From Alentia gelatinosa (lineage: Eukaryota > Annelida > Polychaeta > Phyllodocida > Polynoidae), in assembly GCA_950022655.1 (NCBI GenBank), contig OX465587.1, forward strand, positions 23,191,716-23,255,715: DNA of 64,000 nt, read 5' to 3'. Under the pieces are notes generated by a model. The model was not told the DNA's origin, made no database searches, and saw only the letters and a list, made by a program, of their open reading frames with translations. Position numbers and translations under genes: made by a program. The first letter of the stretch is position 1, and every line of letters begins with the position of its first letter. Below are positions 36,373-50,365 of the stretch, in pieces.

Positions 36373-36984
36373 TCTTGCACCCTGCGATGCGGTAACCTAG
36401 TAACGTCGTCCGACATACTATGAAACAGAATTTATCAACACTCTGACAAGGATATACAATTTTCATTCACAGTAATTTCGGAGCCATTTCGCAAGCAGTG
36501 GGTGTCCGGTTCTAATTTAATATTTGCATTAAAGATGCCACTGGTAATTTTATAAATGATAGTAATGACTCGCCATATATGTTGCAAATAATTTATTAGA
36601 AAGTAAGTACGATTTCCCTGGAACATACTACTTATTGCTTTGGGAAACTCCTCAACATTAGAGCACATTCTTTCTGCCAGGGCACAAATGTAATTAAATC
36701 AGGTCCCATGTGAACCATTGATATATATCGTCTAATAACTTAATGGGGAACCGGTCCCATGTGTTCTAGATAGCATGCGGCAATGAGCTGTGTATCATAA
36801 AAAGGTAAATATCAGGACCGTGGTCTGCTGGCTTGAACATCGACCAGAACATGGTTCACTCACAGCACACCACTCTTTCAACACTTCCGCTCCATAGGAA
36901 TTATACCTACATAGGAATATGCATGGAATTATAGCGCACCTCCCATTGAAGGGAGGACCTTGAGATTCCGTAATTTACGGGTAA

Positions 36985-37260
36985 GGTGCAGTTTTCCGAA
37001 CGCGCCCGCGTCTAAATGACCGAGACGGGCGGCTGACGGGAGCGGGAGGAGGCCGGCCGGCATGGGCCAGGTGTGGCACGGAGTGGGGGCGGGAGACACC
37101 CGGAGAGACCGGGAGAAGGAGGGAGAGGGGCGGCGCCGCCCGGCCCATAACGCGATAGACACGGTAGCTGCCCTGCTCTAACTCCACTTTCACGTGCGGG
37201 ATCCATGCCCACGCCCTGTAGCGCACAGATCCAGCCACCGGACCCCCACACAAACCAAGG
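36985..37260. promoter_or_regulatory. CpG/GC-rich island, candidate internal promoter
   Basis: This stretch is far richer in GC and CpG than its AT-rich flanks. It has two GC boxes (GGGGGCGGG at 37085-37093 and GGGGCGG at 37127-37133). Open frames across it are explained by GC-driven stop depletion on both strands. It lies about 4 kb upstream of the 41117 ATG, so it could start a shorter transcript. A TATATATA run at 37609-37616 and a GCAG|GTATGA donor-like site at 37740 might mark a nearby non-coding first exon, but that is weak. Confidence 0.4.
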
Positions 37261-40200
37261 GGTGAAGAGTTAACCATTACCCATCCACCTGCAAGCCAGG
37301 GGTGCGGACGTTTACCCGCTGGATGCATTTGTGGGTGGGGATTGTGTCATTCAGTCCCTCACATAGTGTTTGACAATACATGAGGGTCTAGGCGGGCCAC
37401 GTTGTGTCATCCATGCGCGGCCATGCGTGTCATACACACACGGACTTACTTTATACAGAGTCCGGGCCGCGGGGCCACATGGAGGTGGTGGTATGCTTAA
37501 CGTGTTGAAAGTAGGACAGGTTCTAGTAACGTGCAGGCCTCACAGCGGACCGGACGGCCAGTGAGCATTTAGACTGATCTCTATCAACGACAACCAATAG
37601 CCCAACTTTTATATATATCCTCTGGATTATAAAGAACGTGACCCATTGGGACTCGTCGTGTCACAGAAGAGGTTGACACACCTGTATCTCTACCTGTGTG
37701 TGTCAGTCACAGTGAGTGTTTTCCACCAAAAACACTGCAGGTATGACTCGCGATGTTAACTACAAGACCAGGGTCCAGCCAGTGCACGGGTAACAGCAGG
37801 GGTGGACACTACTTACAGCCGGATTTAAAACCAGGAGTGAGAGATTTAATCTGTAGCGGATTTACCTGGACAGGTAGCTAACACGGCCCGGGCTGATGCT
37901 CCACGGTCCGGGGTCTGCTGCCTGGGAGTGAGTGAGTTGAGTGAGAGTGTGTGAGAGAGGGCATGCATGTGACCCCCTGTGGTCGTGTCGGTATGACAGC
38001 GGGAGGCTTTCAAGTCCGCCACAGTGCCTCCAGGTGAGGACGAACAAGAAAAAAAACCCACCCCAAATACATACACACACCCTGGAGGTGGTAGGATAGT
38101 GTGAGTGGGGACTCTCAGGGACCACGTCTGTGAAGGGGAGGACACACCACAGCAACACAAGAACTTGGAAAGTTGTTTGACAAGCGGAACATCAGCTGAC
38201 ATACCTGTGGGCTGTCAGGAACCATTAACGAGAATAAGCACCACCCGCCTGCATGAGTGAGGCCACAGGGGGTACGTACGTGCATCATGATGGGGGTACC
38301 GCCATGATGCTAACAGCTCTCCAATATACGCCTGATGATGTCTGTAAAGCGCATTGTGTTTGTGTATAGCAGTTTGGATCCCATATGCAATACACGTGAA
38401 CTTCGGAACGGCAACTCGACTCTTGCCGGGGATTCTACTGTTGTGTACCCGGGGACCACTCTGTGTACAGCCACCTAGTCTGCGCTGGCGTTTTTTTTGT
38501 TGTCAGGTAGCAAGGAGTACCTTACCGTTAAAAAATCCCAGTTCTATGTCGGCCATGGGATACCGTAACACATAGGATTGGCATCCCGTACACGTAGAGT
38601 GTTTCTGTTGGTAAATAACTATAGGTTATATTCTGCTGTTTGGTGAGGAAGCCACCCGATAGGAGTCCCCACTGATGTAGCCTCAGGGTGTGGGCGGAAT
38701 GTAGCACAGAACCCTATGGCCATCAGTGTATACCAGGTCATGACCTTTAGCATTTGACCTCAGCTTTAAACTGGACATCATTTGCGTCAAATGCCACCAG
38801 TGTGAGCTTTGAGACCTAGCAATTCCTATGCACGTTATACAATCCCCTGGCACAGGATTCCAGCGTAGAACCCACAGTAATATTAATCTAGGTCTTTGAG
38901 TGTGGCACGAATGTGTCATTTGGTTATTTAGAGTGCACATAGGACAATCATGTAAATGCCGTGCTCTGTGAACCAGTGTGTGTATGTGTATTGCGTGTTG
39001 ACTCACGTACAAGGAGAGGTAACCCACTCAGAGCAATATCTCTGTCTCGGCACCCGGCAATATTGCCTGGAGCCGCAAACTCACCCAACCAAACACCAAC
39101 AACCACAACTGAACATTGGCGAAACATTGATCGCCCTCGATGGATTTCTGATGGGCGCATTCCCCGCAGCAAAGCTAATGTAAACTGTAGCGGGACGGTG
39201 CATGCTCACACCCCGCCTTCTATGGCATAACCCCCGTAACACAGCCCCGTGCTCCCGACTGTTTACCAGCTACCAGGGGCCTTCAATTAACCCCCCTTCT
39301 CCTCCACCCACCAGTAAAACGTCTATACTCTATAGATCAGTGCGTGTGTCGTTATACCTGAGAGGTGGGAGCAGGTCGGTGCGCCAGCTTGCTCTTACCG
39401 CCGTGGTTTTCATGATTTGGCTGGTCTCCGTGTACCACGCGTCCGGTTAACATTTCTCCTGTCACCGGCACACATGGCAGCGGCCCAAAACAGGTGATAT
39501 TTCTGTCCCCACCTGGAAGCGGTGGGCGGATACACGGGCACTGTTTGTGGTTTATGGCGGGCGGAAGCCACACTGTGTTTGGGGATGATATAAGAGTGAT
39601 TGTGGTTGTGGCATCGTTGGAGTGTATGATCACTGTTGATGACAAGGCAACGTAGCGTGGGAAGTATTAGTGAGTGATATCTCCCATGATATGATAATCA
39701 AGTCATACACAACTCACCCTCCACCATAGAAACATCACCTTTATAACCGTATACATTCATTATACAGCAACAGGTTGGAAATCATATACGTACACTCACT
39801 TTCCTGAACACCAGAAATACATTATACGTAGTCGCCTATTACGTACTCATTGTAAGGATTTGTATCAAATCCGACGTATTGGTGTATAGTTATTTCCCTT
39901 ATTTGTCATTCATTCTATACCATACAGTATATCTATTATAAACCATACATGATATTAATCATATATGGTCTAAAGCCTCAGTGATTTACACCTCTCACTG
40001 CGGAGGTGATTCACCTCTATAAATACCTCCTGTGTCTAAGTGCTCGCCACACTTGTCAGTGGCTCGGGGTATTCCCATCCAGGTGTTGTGTTTACATCGG
40101 TCTCCCCTTACCTGGAAGCTGATGAATCGCCGCTCCCCCATTCCACTATTACAAACACCTGAACACCACACCTCTGTGCATTCACTGCGACAGGTGATTG

Positions 40201-41116
40201 ATTCTGGCACCAGCCCCCACTGATCCATGCACTCAAGGTTCATACGCCGTGGAGTTGCTGGAGAATCCCCAGCGTGACTGGGCGTGGGGAGAACACCCTG
40301 GAGCAGAGTGGTGAGTCTGCCTGCCTCCTCCTGTGTGACGTGTGTTGACTCAGTGGAACTCCCTACACCTTATTGAGGCCATGTATTAGCAACATCCATT
40401 AACACGGCGGCTTAGAAGGAGGTGGGAATTATATCTAATCCACATTATTGCTGAATACTTCTGCCTCCTCTAGTTTGAAGAGGAGGGAAACAAACTTTCG
40501 CCAGGTGGTAATTGGCCCCAGGAAGGCCACCAATACCAACCAAACCCAGGAGTAATGTTATCAGCATGTACAAGCCATGGAGTAGGCTACGGATAAACCT
40601 TCACACATCAGCCAGTTGCATACGTGTATAACACAGGATCAGCGATAGCCGTTATCATTTAGATTAACTTGGGATTACTACTCCACAGGATAATGAATAC
40701 AAGCCTCCACTATTGGATAGGATAGTACCACGGTGTATGATATAACGGATCTCTGTGTTAATATTATGATCTACATGGGAGAAAGCAGTTTATTGAAATA
40801 GGTTAATTGGGGGTTCTATTGAGGAACCCTAGAGCCTCACTATTTCGTATATCCACAAATTTCCGGATATTGTTCTATTGATCTAATTTATACCGTACAA
40901 TTGCCTCCAAGTGAGATTATCTGGATCAATCCATGCTTAATGCCCTGGAGTAACATCAGGCTTATAGGACAAGGTGGGGGAAATCTCCGTGGGGACTATT
41001 CTTCTACAGAGTCGCCCGATGCTCACCTGCTGTGACCTTCAAGAGGAAGAGGAGGAAGCCCTGGAGAACCCCTGGAGAGGAGGTTCCCCCCGTCCACAGG
41101 TGTGCTCACCTGAAGC

Positions 41117-41659
41117 ATGGAGATCCAGCTGGACCGCCCGTCCAAGATGCTGGAGGCCCGCCTGGAGAAGGCGCAGCGCCTCCAGCAGGAGCAGGACCAG
41201 GAGGACGCCTCCCGGGGCCTATCCAGCACCTTCTGGGTGCCCATCAACGGCGGCATGCAGGAGGCCGTACACAGGAGGGCTTCACTGTCCGCCTCCACAG
41301 GTAACCAGCGGGTGGACGCCAACCACAACCACGTGACGACGACCGTCACCCGCAGGAGGAGTTACACTCAGGGGCGGAGCGTGGATTCCGCCGTGGAAGA
41401 CAGCACCGACCTCCCCTTCTCCACCAAGACCTTCACCAGGAAGAGCTCGGCTACTAGCCTGCAGGAGGAGGTCAGGAGGAAAGGGGTGTCGGTGACCAAG
41501 AGCCACTCGTTCAGCGGGGGCGGCACCATACAGAGGGCGACGGGCACCTGGGATCTGGCCACGGAGCAGAGCAGGAGGCAGAGTGACGCCAGCACCTCCA
41601 GTAACGTCTCCTCCACGGTGTCAGTCCCCAATAGACAACGCACCAAAACAGTGCCACAG
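41117..41659 (+). CDS. Ser/Arg-rich coding exon (181 codons)
   Basis: The frame from ATG 41117 (AGCATGG) runs 181 codons to CAG|GTGAGA at 41659/41660, phase 0. An in-frame TGA lies two codons upstream of the ATG, so this is either a first coding exon with its 5'UTR acceptor at 41099 (CCGTCCACAG), or an internal phase-0 exon using a weaker AG at 41122 or 41128. Residues about 11-30 form a charged helix (MLEARLEKAQRLQQEQDQED). The rest is disordered and Ser/Thr-rich, with basophilic-kinase-like sites RRAS (53-56), RRRS (79-82), RKSS (108-111) and RRQS (153-156). GC content is much higher than in the introns. This pattern resembles the regulatory head of a coiled-coil cytoskeletal protein. I do not recognise the family. 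Confidence 0.8.
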
Positions 41660-44600
41660 GTGAGAGAGAAGAGCTAACCTGGAGTATCCAGGGATATTGC
41701 AAAACGGTGTCTTACAATGTACTGTAATATTTTTGAATTTTATTTTATCATCATTATTATTATTTTTTCTTTTTGGGAGGGGTAGCAGTTTTTATTGCCT
41801 TATAAGGTATACATGTACATACTTTTCCTTCTTCATTTTCCTTTATTGTTACATTCGACACTACATAATTGCACGTTACAAGGTTTCACATTTCTATCTT
41901 AGTTTAACAATGATTTACGAAATTCTTTTCCCACAAATAGCATATAATTCTATGAAATAACTGCTTTAAAACACTGAACAAATATAGCAACTATACCAGG
42001 TAATGCACTGGTAATGCTGATAAAGATCTGAGATAGGATAGGGCACTGGAGATCTGACCTTAGTTCTGGGAGTTTGGGAAGCCCTCCCAGGTTTTAATAC
42101 CCTGGTTAATCCCTATCCAGGGGCTATACTAAAGGGATTTATTGGTTTTGTTGTGTACACACGAAGCAAAGAGAACAAAGCTAGAAGAGAAAGGGCTATT
42201 TCGGTACATGCTACAGCACAGAGTTGGATAGGAAAGACCTCTCCTACATTTGACAACAGAAGTGGGCTCAAAATACCTTAACACCCATAGCACTTCATCG
42301 CTAGAAGGGCGGGTATAAAAGGTGTTAATCATCACAATCCCACTGGGGAACATTCTTTCCTTGTTCGGATCATTAGGCTGCATATAGATAGAATATTATA
42401 TAGAATATCGACAGGAAGCTATCAAGCACCTTTTATAAGCGTAAAAGGTATAGAATTATTCATAGGTTATCATAAAAGCAATAAGCTGTTTTTGTCTTGA
42501 AAATGTTGTAAAACTATCATGGTAGTATATTTTCAGAATACAGAAAGATATAGCGTATGACACATTAATGAATCTGGGGAACTTGAAATGGATCGTTGTA
42601 TTAGTTCCGTAACAATTAATTATCACCTATATACCTTAGGTAGCCGACAGTCTGCCCTCATAGCGAAACAGATCGTAAAACAGATCATGAATGAGGACAC
42701 TATGGTTTCTATAGAAAGTCTATGTTATCCATCGAATATGCCAAGAACATCCAAGTACAAATATATATCAATATATATCATATTCCTCCATTGAGGCTTC
42801 TGGAGAAGGGAATTTGAAACCAGTGGCGTGCTCATAATGGCAAATGATAGGAGTAGGAATATACAATGGGGGTATAAGGGAACATTACGAGGCACTGTTT
42901 CTGTGCAGCTGGAGGTAACTTTAGCCATGGTATAGCCACCATTTCTAAGCCGGTGGAAACGACCAACATACACGTAATTGGTCATCATTGTCGTACATAT
43001 TTTGAATTTATTGATATTTCTTGCCACATAAAACTTATCATTTTTGTTATCCAAGCCCGGGGTGAAGCTTTAAGAAAGACCGAATCTATACTGCCTTGCA
43101 AAGATGAGATATCTCTGTTTAATACTCTGATAATGTAAGAGATGGCTGGTAAAGATTAAAGTCACCATATGTTGTGATTAAAATGCAAATTTGACTTTCT
43201 AGCTCTAATGATACATTTTATGGACGTCGATTGGCCACCATTTTGACAGATTTATCATGCAAATTCCCTTTTTCTTTCCATTGAATATAAGCAGGTGGCA
43301 TTAAAGCTTGGCTGCAGAGGTCTCTACATAGACACCACTGCCGATATTGCTCACAATCATAACATCTGCCGATTTAATTAACGCACCTCCCTTTTAATTG
43401 ATAGTCGGTGAAACTGAACCTTGCATACCGTACTATTTGAAATGTCGTCTGCTTTAAGCGTGTTTATCGGCGACTATCATATCGATGGCTTGATAAGGAC
43501 AAGGCAGATGGAGTGGTGCACAATTATGTCCCCACCAAGAGACACCAGCCACAGAGAGCATTTGCTGTTTTAATTAAGGCATCAATAACATTAATTAGTC
43601 GGATTGAAAACCAGACATCTCTTCACACAAATGAAGCCCTATTTGAATACATCGAGTGGATCCAATGGATAATGCGTATTGTGACTGATTTCCCATTGAA
43701 CCGAGTCAGCGAGTTTTGCTAATGAATGATTCGATGGGTGCAGGATTATAGATATTATGACAATTACAATGTCTGATCTGTCATGTTAGTTTAACTTGGC
43801 AAATAGTTGGATGTATTACCGTTACAGCACTGGCTAATATCAGAAATCAGTGAATGAGAAATTATGTCTGGGCTAGTCCTGAACAAGATCCGACTGTATT
43901 TTTGATACTCTGCCCTGTATCATACTCTACCCTGCATTCCAAAGCGGCCGTGCTGACAAACACTCTGTCTTTAGCTGAATTAGTGAGACAGTCTTTGCTT
44001 TCATAAACGCAACATCATAGTTTCCCTACCATTTAGCAGTTGTGATCATTAGAAACGGCCCGACATTACTTTTACGATGAGCAAATAGAATTAGTTCTGT
44101 TCAGCATCCTGCTCTAGTAATATATGAAAAACCATTGAACATATATTTCAAAAAAGCTGTTGGTCACGTGGGTATCAGGAGAATATATCTGTTCATGGAT
44201 GAATATGTATTTCATAAATTACAAAAATAAGGAATCAAAGCTCTCAAAACTGACATTTTGGAGGATATGAAATTGTCTATTATAAAATTTAGAGCGACAA
44301 ATTCCATGCGTATTATAGTAAGACATCACCCCAATCTATAAATATTTGTAAAAGGGCGGATAATAATTACGTAACTCTAAAACCAGCAAACTATGAGAAC
44401 CTGAAACAAGGTGTACCTGTGAAAAGAGCTGGCAGCTTAATAGACTGTAGGCGTTCTACCGCCCGCCTGGTGTTATAAGTGCGAATACAGAAGTGCTTGC
44501 CAAATTTCTGTGTACTTTGGAGGCACAGAGGTTCCTCTAGAGCCTTACGCATTTGTAGAACATGATTTCTAAGTGCTGTATTTTTGCTTCTTTGCCAAAA

Positions 44601-46172
44601 AGAATATGAAATTACCATCCTTCACCAGTCATATATATGTATATAAAGGACTGCCCATGACCACTACACTATCCACTTGTCTACACATCTACATGGGTTG
44701 AGAAACTCCAGTATACATAACCCGTTTTATTGAAAAAGAATCAGCATTGATTGCAATGTTTTTCGTGATGAAAGGAAGGGTTTACGTTTATAAATTATTT
44801 TTTTTGTACTGTTGGTCATTTACGGTCGTATTAGCTATACACTGCACAACCGATTGGCGAATCACAATTCAGGTAAAATCACTGCAATGGACTCCTGCAC
44901 TGTTTAGCCCATAGGCCGAATGATATTTAATTTCTGATCAGTCTCAAGTCCTGTGCCATTTGTGTATCAATATTCTAACACGTTGGACAAGGGACCAGTC
45001 GTTATCTAACCAAAACTGGGGAATATTTTGGTGCATTTTACAAATTCCTGCTTTATCAAAGGACTCGAAGGAACTTTGGCCATGAGCAGTAATTGCACGA
45101 TATCATGGTAACTGCTACGCTCTGTAGGGGAATGTAAACTGCCTCCCAATGGCACATCAGAGCAAGGCTATTCCTAACAATGTTGTGAGCAAAGAGACCC
45201 CTTTTTACAAAGTAGCTACCACACACGGCGTAGTCTACAGCACATATCACACCATGTTTATGTTTCATATGATATTATTACAGTATGAAGTGACAGACAA
45301 ACACATCACACTGCTCTAGTCAGGTTGTTCATAAAGAGTAGGTGTAACCCAGCCACAGTCCTGTAATGTCAACAGTGTATCCTTCACTCTTCAGTCCACT
45401 AAATCTACTCATTGACGAGAGCTTTACTGATCAATGATCTGGTGTTTGATGGCTCTCCACACGACAAGCGGAGGAGGCGGTGGAAGGTATAACTTTACTC
45501 GAGTATATCTTTACAATTATCGTTGGGTGTTTAAAAAAGGCATCCTTAGTCAATACTTAATGTGTTTGTTAAGTAGTACAGAAAGTTTAAAGGATAATGT
45601 AAGTTTCTCTGAAGTGCATATCTGATTTAAATTGGCGGATAATTGAATAAATACGGCTGTTACTTTTTGGAGTTATTCTGTGGTACATTAATGTGTCCTT
45701 GGGAAACCAGACATGATTACCACTATAGGTCAATCATTCTCCAAACAAAGCACTATCAGGTGCTTACGTTATTTGCATGTGGAGGTGAAATCCATTGTCT
45801 CAATGGAAAAAAACAAAAGGGGAAAAAACCTAAGAGAGAGTAACGCATGAGTTAACACGTGAGATATCCGCAGCCAATCAGGATTACCAATAGCGTGCCA
45901 GAGTTGGCCGCTTTGCATGACGGGAAGTCAGACACCAGCAATCAGGTAGAGTGCCAGAGAACACGATAGAACACCCGCCGAGTGTAGGCATATGATCTAT
46001 CACGTAAGAGAGTTGGGTGTAGAATGTCTCGTTAGATCCACACATATGTATTGAGATAAAGATGTCTACCCTATTCCAACGCTCCAGTTAGCAGAGACCA
46101 CGTCAGTCTCAAACAACAAACGGCAGCCTTAGGCAAAGTTGCCCTGGGGAGAAAAGATTAGTGGTACCTTAT

Positions 46173-46226
46173 TGAACGACAAGGTCTATGGTTAAGTTTG
46201 AACGACAAGGTCTATGGTTAAGTTCG
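46173..46226. repeat. 26-bp tandem duplication
   Basis: TTGAACGACAAGGTCTATGG followed by TTAAGT occurs twice in direct succession with a 26-bp period and no mismatch across the unit. It is probably a recent slippage event. Confidence 0.85.
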
Positions 46227-48109
46227 TATGAATTTATTTCATATTGGTCGGGCAGATTGTATTCAGAAATGAAAGTCCATTATATGTATATAGGAAAGAA
46301 ATGGAGAGGAGTCATTGGGAATAAAAAAAGTCTATGGATCCTACAGTGGCCTGATGTATGAGATATATGAGATTTTGACTGAAGCAATTCTAGACCATAT
46401 ACATACGGAACGAATATATGGAATATATACGAATATATATGTGTCCCTGGATTGGTTTAGATTGTTAGGCGGCAAAACAATCTGTCTGGAGACTTTCAGT
46501 TATAAATTCTAATCTCTCTTATTACCAGTAGGCTCTCAACTAGCGTGCACAGTGTAGCATAAACACCAAGCTATTTCAGAGTTTGGTAAAGACCACACTG
46601 CAAAACCCTTCAAGTGTATCGACAGTACAGAACAATGCGGGCTTGTCTGCTTCAAATCCCTATTTACTGTGTGGATTTATGGTCGCAATTTCAGAGGCTA
46701 AGTCCCACCTACCTACTCCACACTCCTCCCAACCAGCCGTGCAGTATAACGTCCCTCTACTAATTCTCAAAGCTTGGCTGATCCCTGTGACCGACTTTTA
46801 GTATATGTATGTGGAAATTCTTTAACTAAGTCCTGTATGAAACCGCTTGGGAATAGACGTGCTCTCACAATATACATACTGTGTACAGTTTCCCCAAATT
46901 TCATCGTTATTTAGTTTTATTCATAATCATTATTAATAAGAATGACTCACTGTTGTCCTGAGGTTTCACTGAATATATACAAGTTCGTAATGCTTGAACT
47001 TGTGGTATATTATTTTCTGCAGTAATTGTACCTTTTAGTGGCATGTACAATTATATAGACTATCTTATCTAGGTGACCTATGACTTGTATCATCCATTAA
47101 AACTATTTTTGAGACTTCATTCCTTATAATTACCGTCAGAATTAACTCAGGCTTTAATTCTAATTTCAGTAAACAAACTATGTTCATTGTTCTCGTGAAC
47201 TTTATGGCATTACTTTTTTCAGTTTAACATTGAATTAATGAAGTGGTAAATTCTCACGAGGATACAAAAACATGCAGAACATGAATATACTATTTATATG
47301 GTTGTATTATGGCGTGGACACACGGAAACTACAATCCCTCTGACATTTAAATGTTGCAGCAACTATGGAACACTGTCCTTGCTTTTATTTCGACTCAAAT
47401 TTGCGTGATATGTAGTCACGCCAGGGTTTGCGATTCATGAAAAAATACAACGCTTGCATTTTGTCTGTTCCAGTCAGCGTATCTAGAATATACCTCTCCG
47501 TGAGGGGTTGAACAGTTCGATCGTCGGCTTCAATGCCTAACTACCTGTTGCATACCTCATCAACTATAATGTCAGGGAACAATTACCGAAGCGAAACCAG
47601 ATATATCTTGTAGCAAACCAGCGACCTCTACTGTATACAAATTCGAAATTCAACCCGCCAGAATGGGAAGGAGGATAACTTCTGATGTTGTATTTAGCAT
47701 TGGAATATAACGTCCTGTATAACTCCAAGAGGATATAATGTTTCCAGACTAAATTCGGAAATTTGTCCCTCCTATGAAGCCTACTGTTACATTCGCGCTC
47801 TCCACAAATGCCCTTCACCTGTGTAAGTGAATTCTTCAATTTGCACACTCTTTATAATACAGACCTCCCACAGAGGGATCGAGTGGATTACTTTACCAGG
47901 ATATAATTGAAGGACAAATTCAAGTATCTTGCTCTTCACGGGGATTTGGATCTCCGGGTGAACGTTGTATGCAGAGAGGCGCGGAAGTTTGGCCGGTGGC
48001 AGTCTTGTGTAACAGGGGCAAGTTATACTGGATTGTCTCAGGAGGCTCTCGATGCTTCTGCTGTTTAGCTTAGCTTAATTTGTTTTGTCATTCAGGCAGT
48101 TCGCTAAAG

Positions 48110-48326
48110 CCGGAGACACACCAAGCGAGAAACGCAGCGAGTTCCGTAATCGCCAACAGAAAATGGCCTATATGTGAGCTATTATTTCATATTTCGCCTG
48201 ATTATTGCTTCCAATTTGCTGAATTATATGCAGGAGATATTCCTTTGAAATGATATCTCTCATACACGTCAATTCGTTTTGGCGATTCCAGAGATCGCTG
48301 CCTTCACTCGCTTGGTGTGTCCCCGG
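48110..48326 (+). mobile_element. 217-bp palindromic element, copy 3
   Basis: The ends are CCGGAGACACACCAAGCGAG and CTCGCTTGGTGTGTCCCCGG. The arms continue through GTAATCGCCAACAGAAAATGG and CCAGAGATCGCTGCC. It aligns with copy 1 (25951) directly and copy 2 (26180) inverted. Confidence 0.85.
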
Positions 48327-50256
48327 TATTACAGAAGTCGCGGTCTTCCACACACCTATATTTTTTTCGTACTTCGTTGTAGGTGTACAGCATAGGGTGG
48401 TGTCTATCACATTACTTGGCATTATCAAGAACATACACAAACAGGTGAATCCTCTTAGCAGATGTTTATCAATAAATGCTTCAGATGAAGACAAGTACAT
48501 CTGGTCACCACTATTAAGGCACGTTTGGGAATATTCTGCTTAAAGCGTGAAATGAATCCTTTACTGATTATTTCTAAAGGGAGATTCACAACACCATATA
48601 TTTTCTGAAAGACTCTATAGAGGATCCTTAGCGTAATACCCTCAATATGAGCAGTGAATTTTCTGTATGGTTATGTATATTCGTGTATAAGACTACGGAA
48701 ATATCAGATTGTGTAAAAATGTGTCTGGCTTGAACAGGAAAACTTGTTTTACAAGAAAGGTAATAAGCGACCATTTTGGCGGGGCGATGAAAAGGGGCGA
48801 TGTTAATGCTGACGCCCAAGCCACTTTATTGGCTGATTGATTTTGCTCAAAGTTGTTGAATATAAAAGTGCTGTAATATGTAAGGCTAATAAAGAAATTC
48901 TTTAAAATAATGAATATATCTAATTTCACGATACATATGCCCACGGATAATGAATGAACAAAGTTAGTTAAGATTAACATCTGTCTGACTTTATAAGCAA
49001 TATATTGAAGCATCAGGCAATGAAACCTGGCAATAATTAAACCTCCATATTTATCATCAGGGCATTCCAAATGATTTAGATTTGAGCTGTAAGAGTTCGT
49101 TTTTGTACAAGATTATATTCTGTTTGTCAACGCACTTGCCACTTTTTATCATTCTGACATCTAGGTTTAAAAAAAGTGAAATATCTGGTTTATAATGACT
49201 TGTTTGTAACCATATGGTGGCCCCTGGGAGCAAGGAACATAGCCTGAATACATTTACTTTTTTCACAAACCATATATGTGAGCTCCTAATACGCTGGCCT
49301 TTTAAAAAGAAACAAGTATGCCTGAAGTACTTCCTCACTTGGCAAAGTGAGGTACTATTAATAAACTGACAAAAAGGTCTGCGAACGCTTGTCGTCACAC
49401 TTCGTTCATTACCAGAAGCATTGCGCGTCATATGAAACACATAATAGGAATTATACCACGGTATGTTTGGGACGGGGGATGTATTAATTGGATAGTCCTC
49501 ATAGGGGCGGATCTACAAATCTGTCAGACTTTAATCTTTCGTCTGCCCGTCTCAATACATAGAAATCAGCCACGTTGAAAGCATTGGCTTCCTGCTCAGC
49601 TCTATGACAAAGTAACGTCTGGATTGGCACAGGTCCATGCCCAGTGGGGTCACCCAGAGGATAGTAACCTAAAGGCTGCTGCTATTATCAATCTGACCAC
49701 TCCATTCCACTATTTAGGATAATAACCCCCTGGGGCGGGCTTTTTATTACTAACCTGTATTGATTACACAAACATTCAGATGGCGTGTGGTTTATTCAAG
49801 TGATTAAGAGCTTTCGGACTGAAAATGCCTTTATTTTTTTCTGATAGACAAAAATACTCTTAATATATCACAATCACGTATATCTTAATTGAACTCGTCA
49901 TTTTTGTGTATCAAATGGGGATAGGCTAGAGCAGTCTGTGGTTGATTTAATGTAGATGTAAGGTTTTACAAAGAGATATATATAGTCTGTCCCGCCAGAT
50001 TTGCTTATTTAGGATGCATATCAAACGATGTTGTCATTCATTGAGAGTGCATTTGAACACATAATTATTAAGTTCGATTGCCTTTTATAGGATTCCATGA
50101 TACATATGGATGTATTAGATTGAGATCATAATACAGTAGATTCCCGCTAGCTCACAGATCCGTTAGGCGTACAACCGGTTACTGCATTTGGTGTTGTTCC
50201 ATGTAACTTGTTCTGTGGACTTAGTGTGGGCTAAAAGAGGAAACGTGGTTACTGAA

Positions 50257-50365
50257 CCCGTATGGATGGACGTTTGAGGTCTTTCGTCCCATAGAATGTG
50301 TCCGGAAGGCGGGGGCAGAGCTACATATCTATGGGACAAAAGGCCGAGAACGGCATCCCTACGGG
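50257..50365. mobile_element. Imperfect foldback, ~109 bp
   Basis: CCCGTATGGATGGACG...GTCTTTCGTCCCATAG pairs with CTATGGGACAAAAGGC...GGCATCCCTACGGG around a GC-rich loop. Weaker pairing extends a few bases outward on both sides (GGTTACTGAA with AGTCACTACGG). This is a probable decayed MITE. Confidence 0.6.

Larger units (their letters stand above)
19499..41122 (+). other. Large probable intron with repeats and a GC-rich island
   Basis: I find no persuasive coding exon in these 21.6 kb. It contains a CAGGGGCCCG-ended element (22702-22922), a 50-bp tandem duplication, several copies of a roughly 300-400-bp element, two tandem 217-bp palindromic elements, two long foldbacks (27587-27942, 28267-28404), 16-bp tandem repeats and a CpG-rich island near 37.0 kb. 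Stretches such as 20000-22600, 23000-25200, 32000-34800 and 38500-41000 show nothing I can name. Confidence 0.5.

Noticed and set aside
36929..37328. Minus-strand open frames of 77-117 codons near 37 kb
   Set aside because: The GC-rich island lacks stops in several frames at once; the products are Pro/Ala/Gly-rich and have no motif.
37601..37745. TATA-containing first exon ending at 37740
   Set aside because: The TATATATA run and GCAG|GTATGA could be chance; there is no coding or transcript evidence, so it is mentioned only with the GC-rich island.
40974..41336. 120-codon alternative frame over the 41.1-kb exon
   Set aside because: It is rich in Arg/Pro/Trp/Cys as expected from GC-rich DNA read in the wrong frame; the ATG 41117 frame gives a helix and ordered splice phases.
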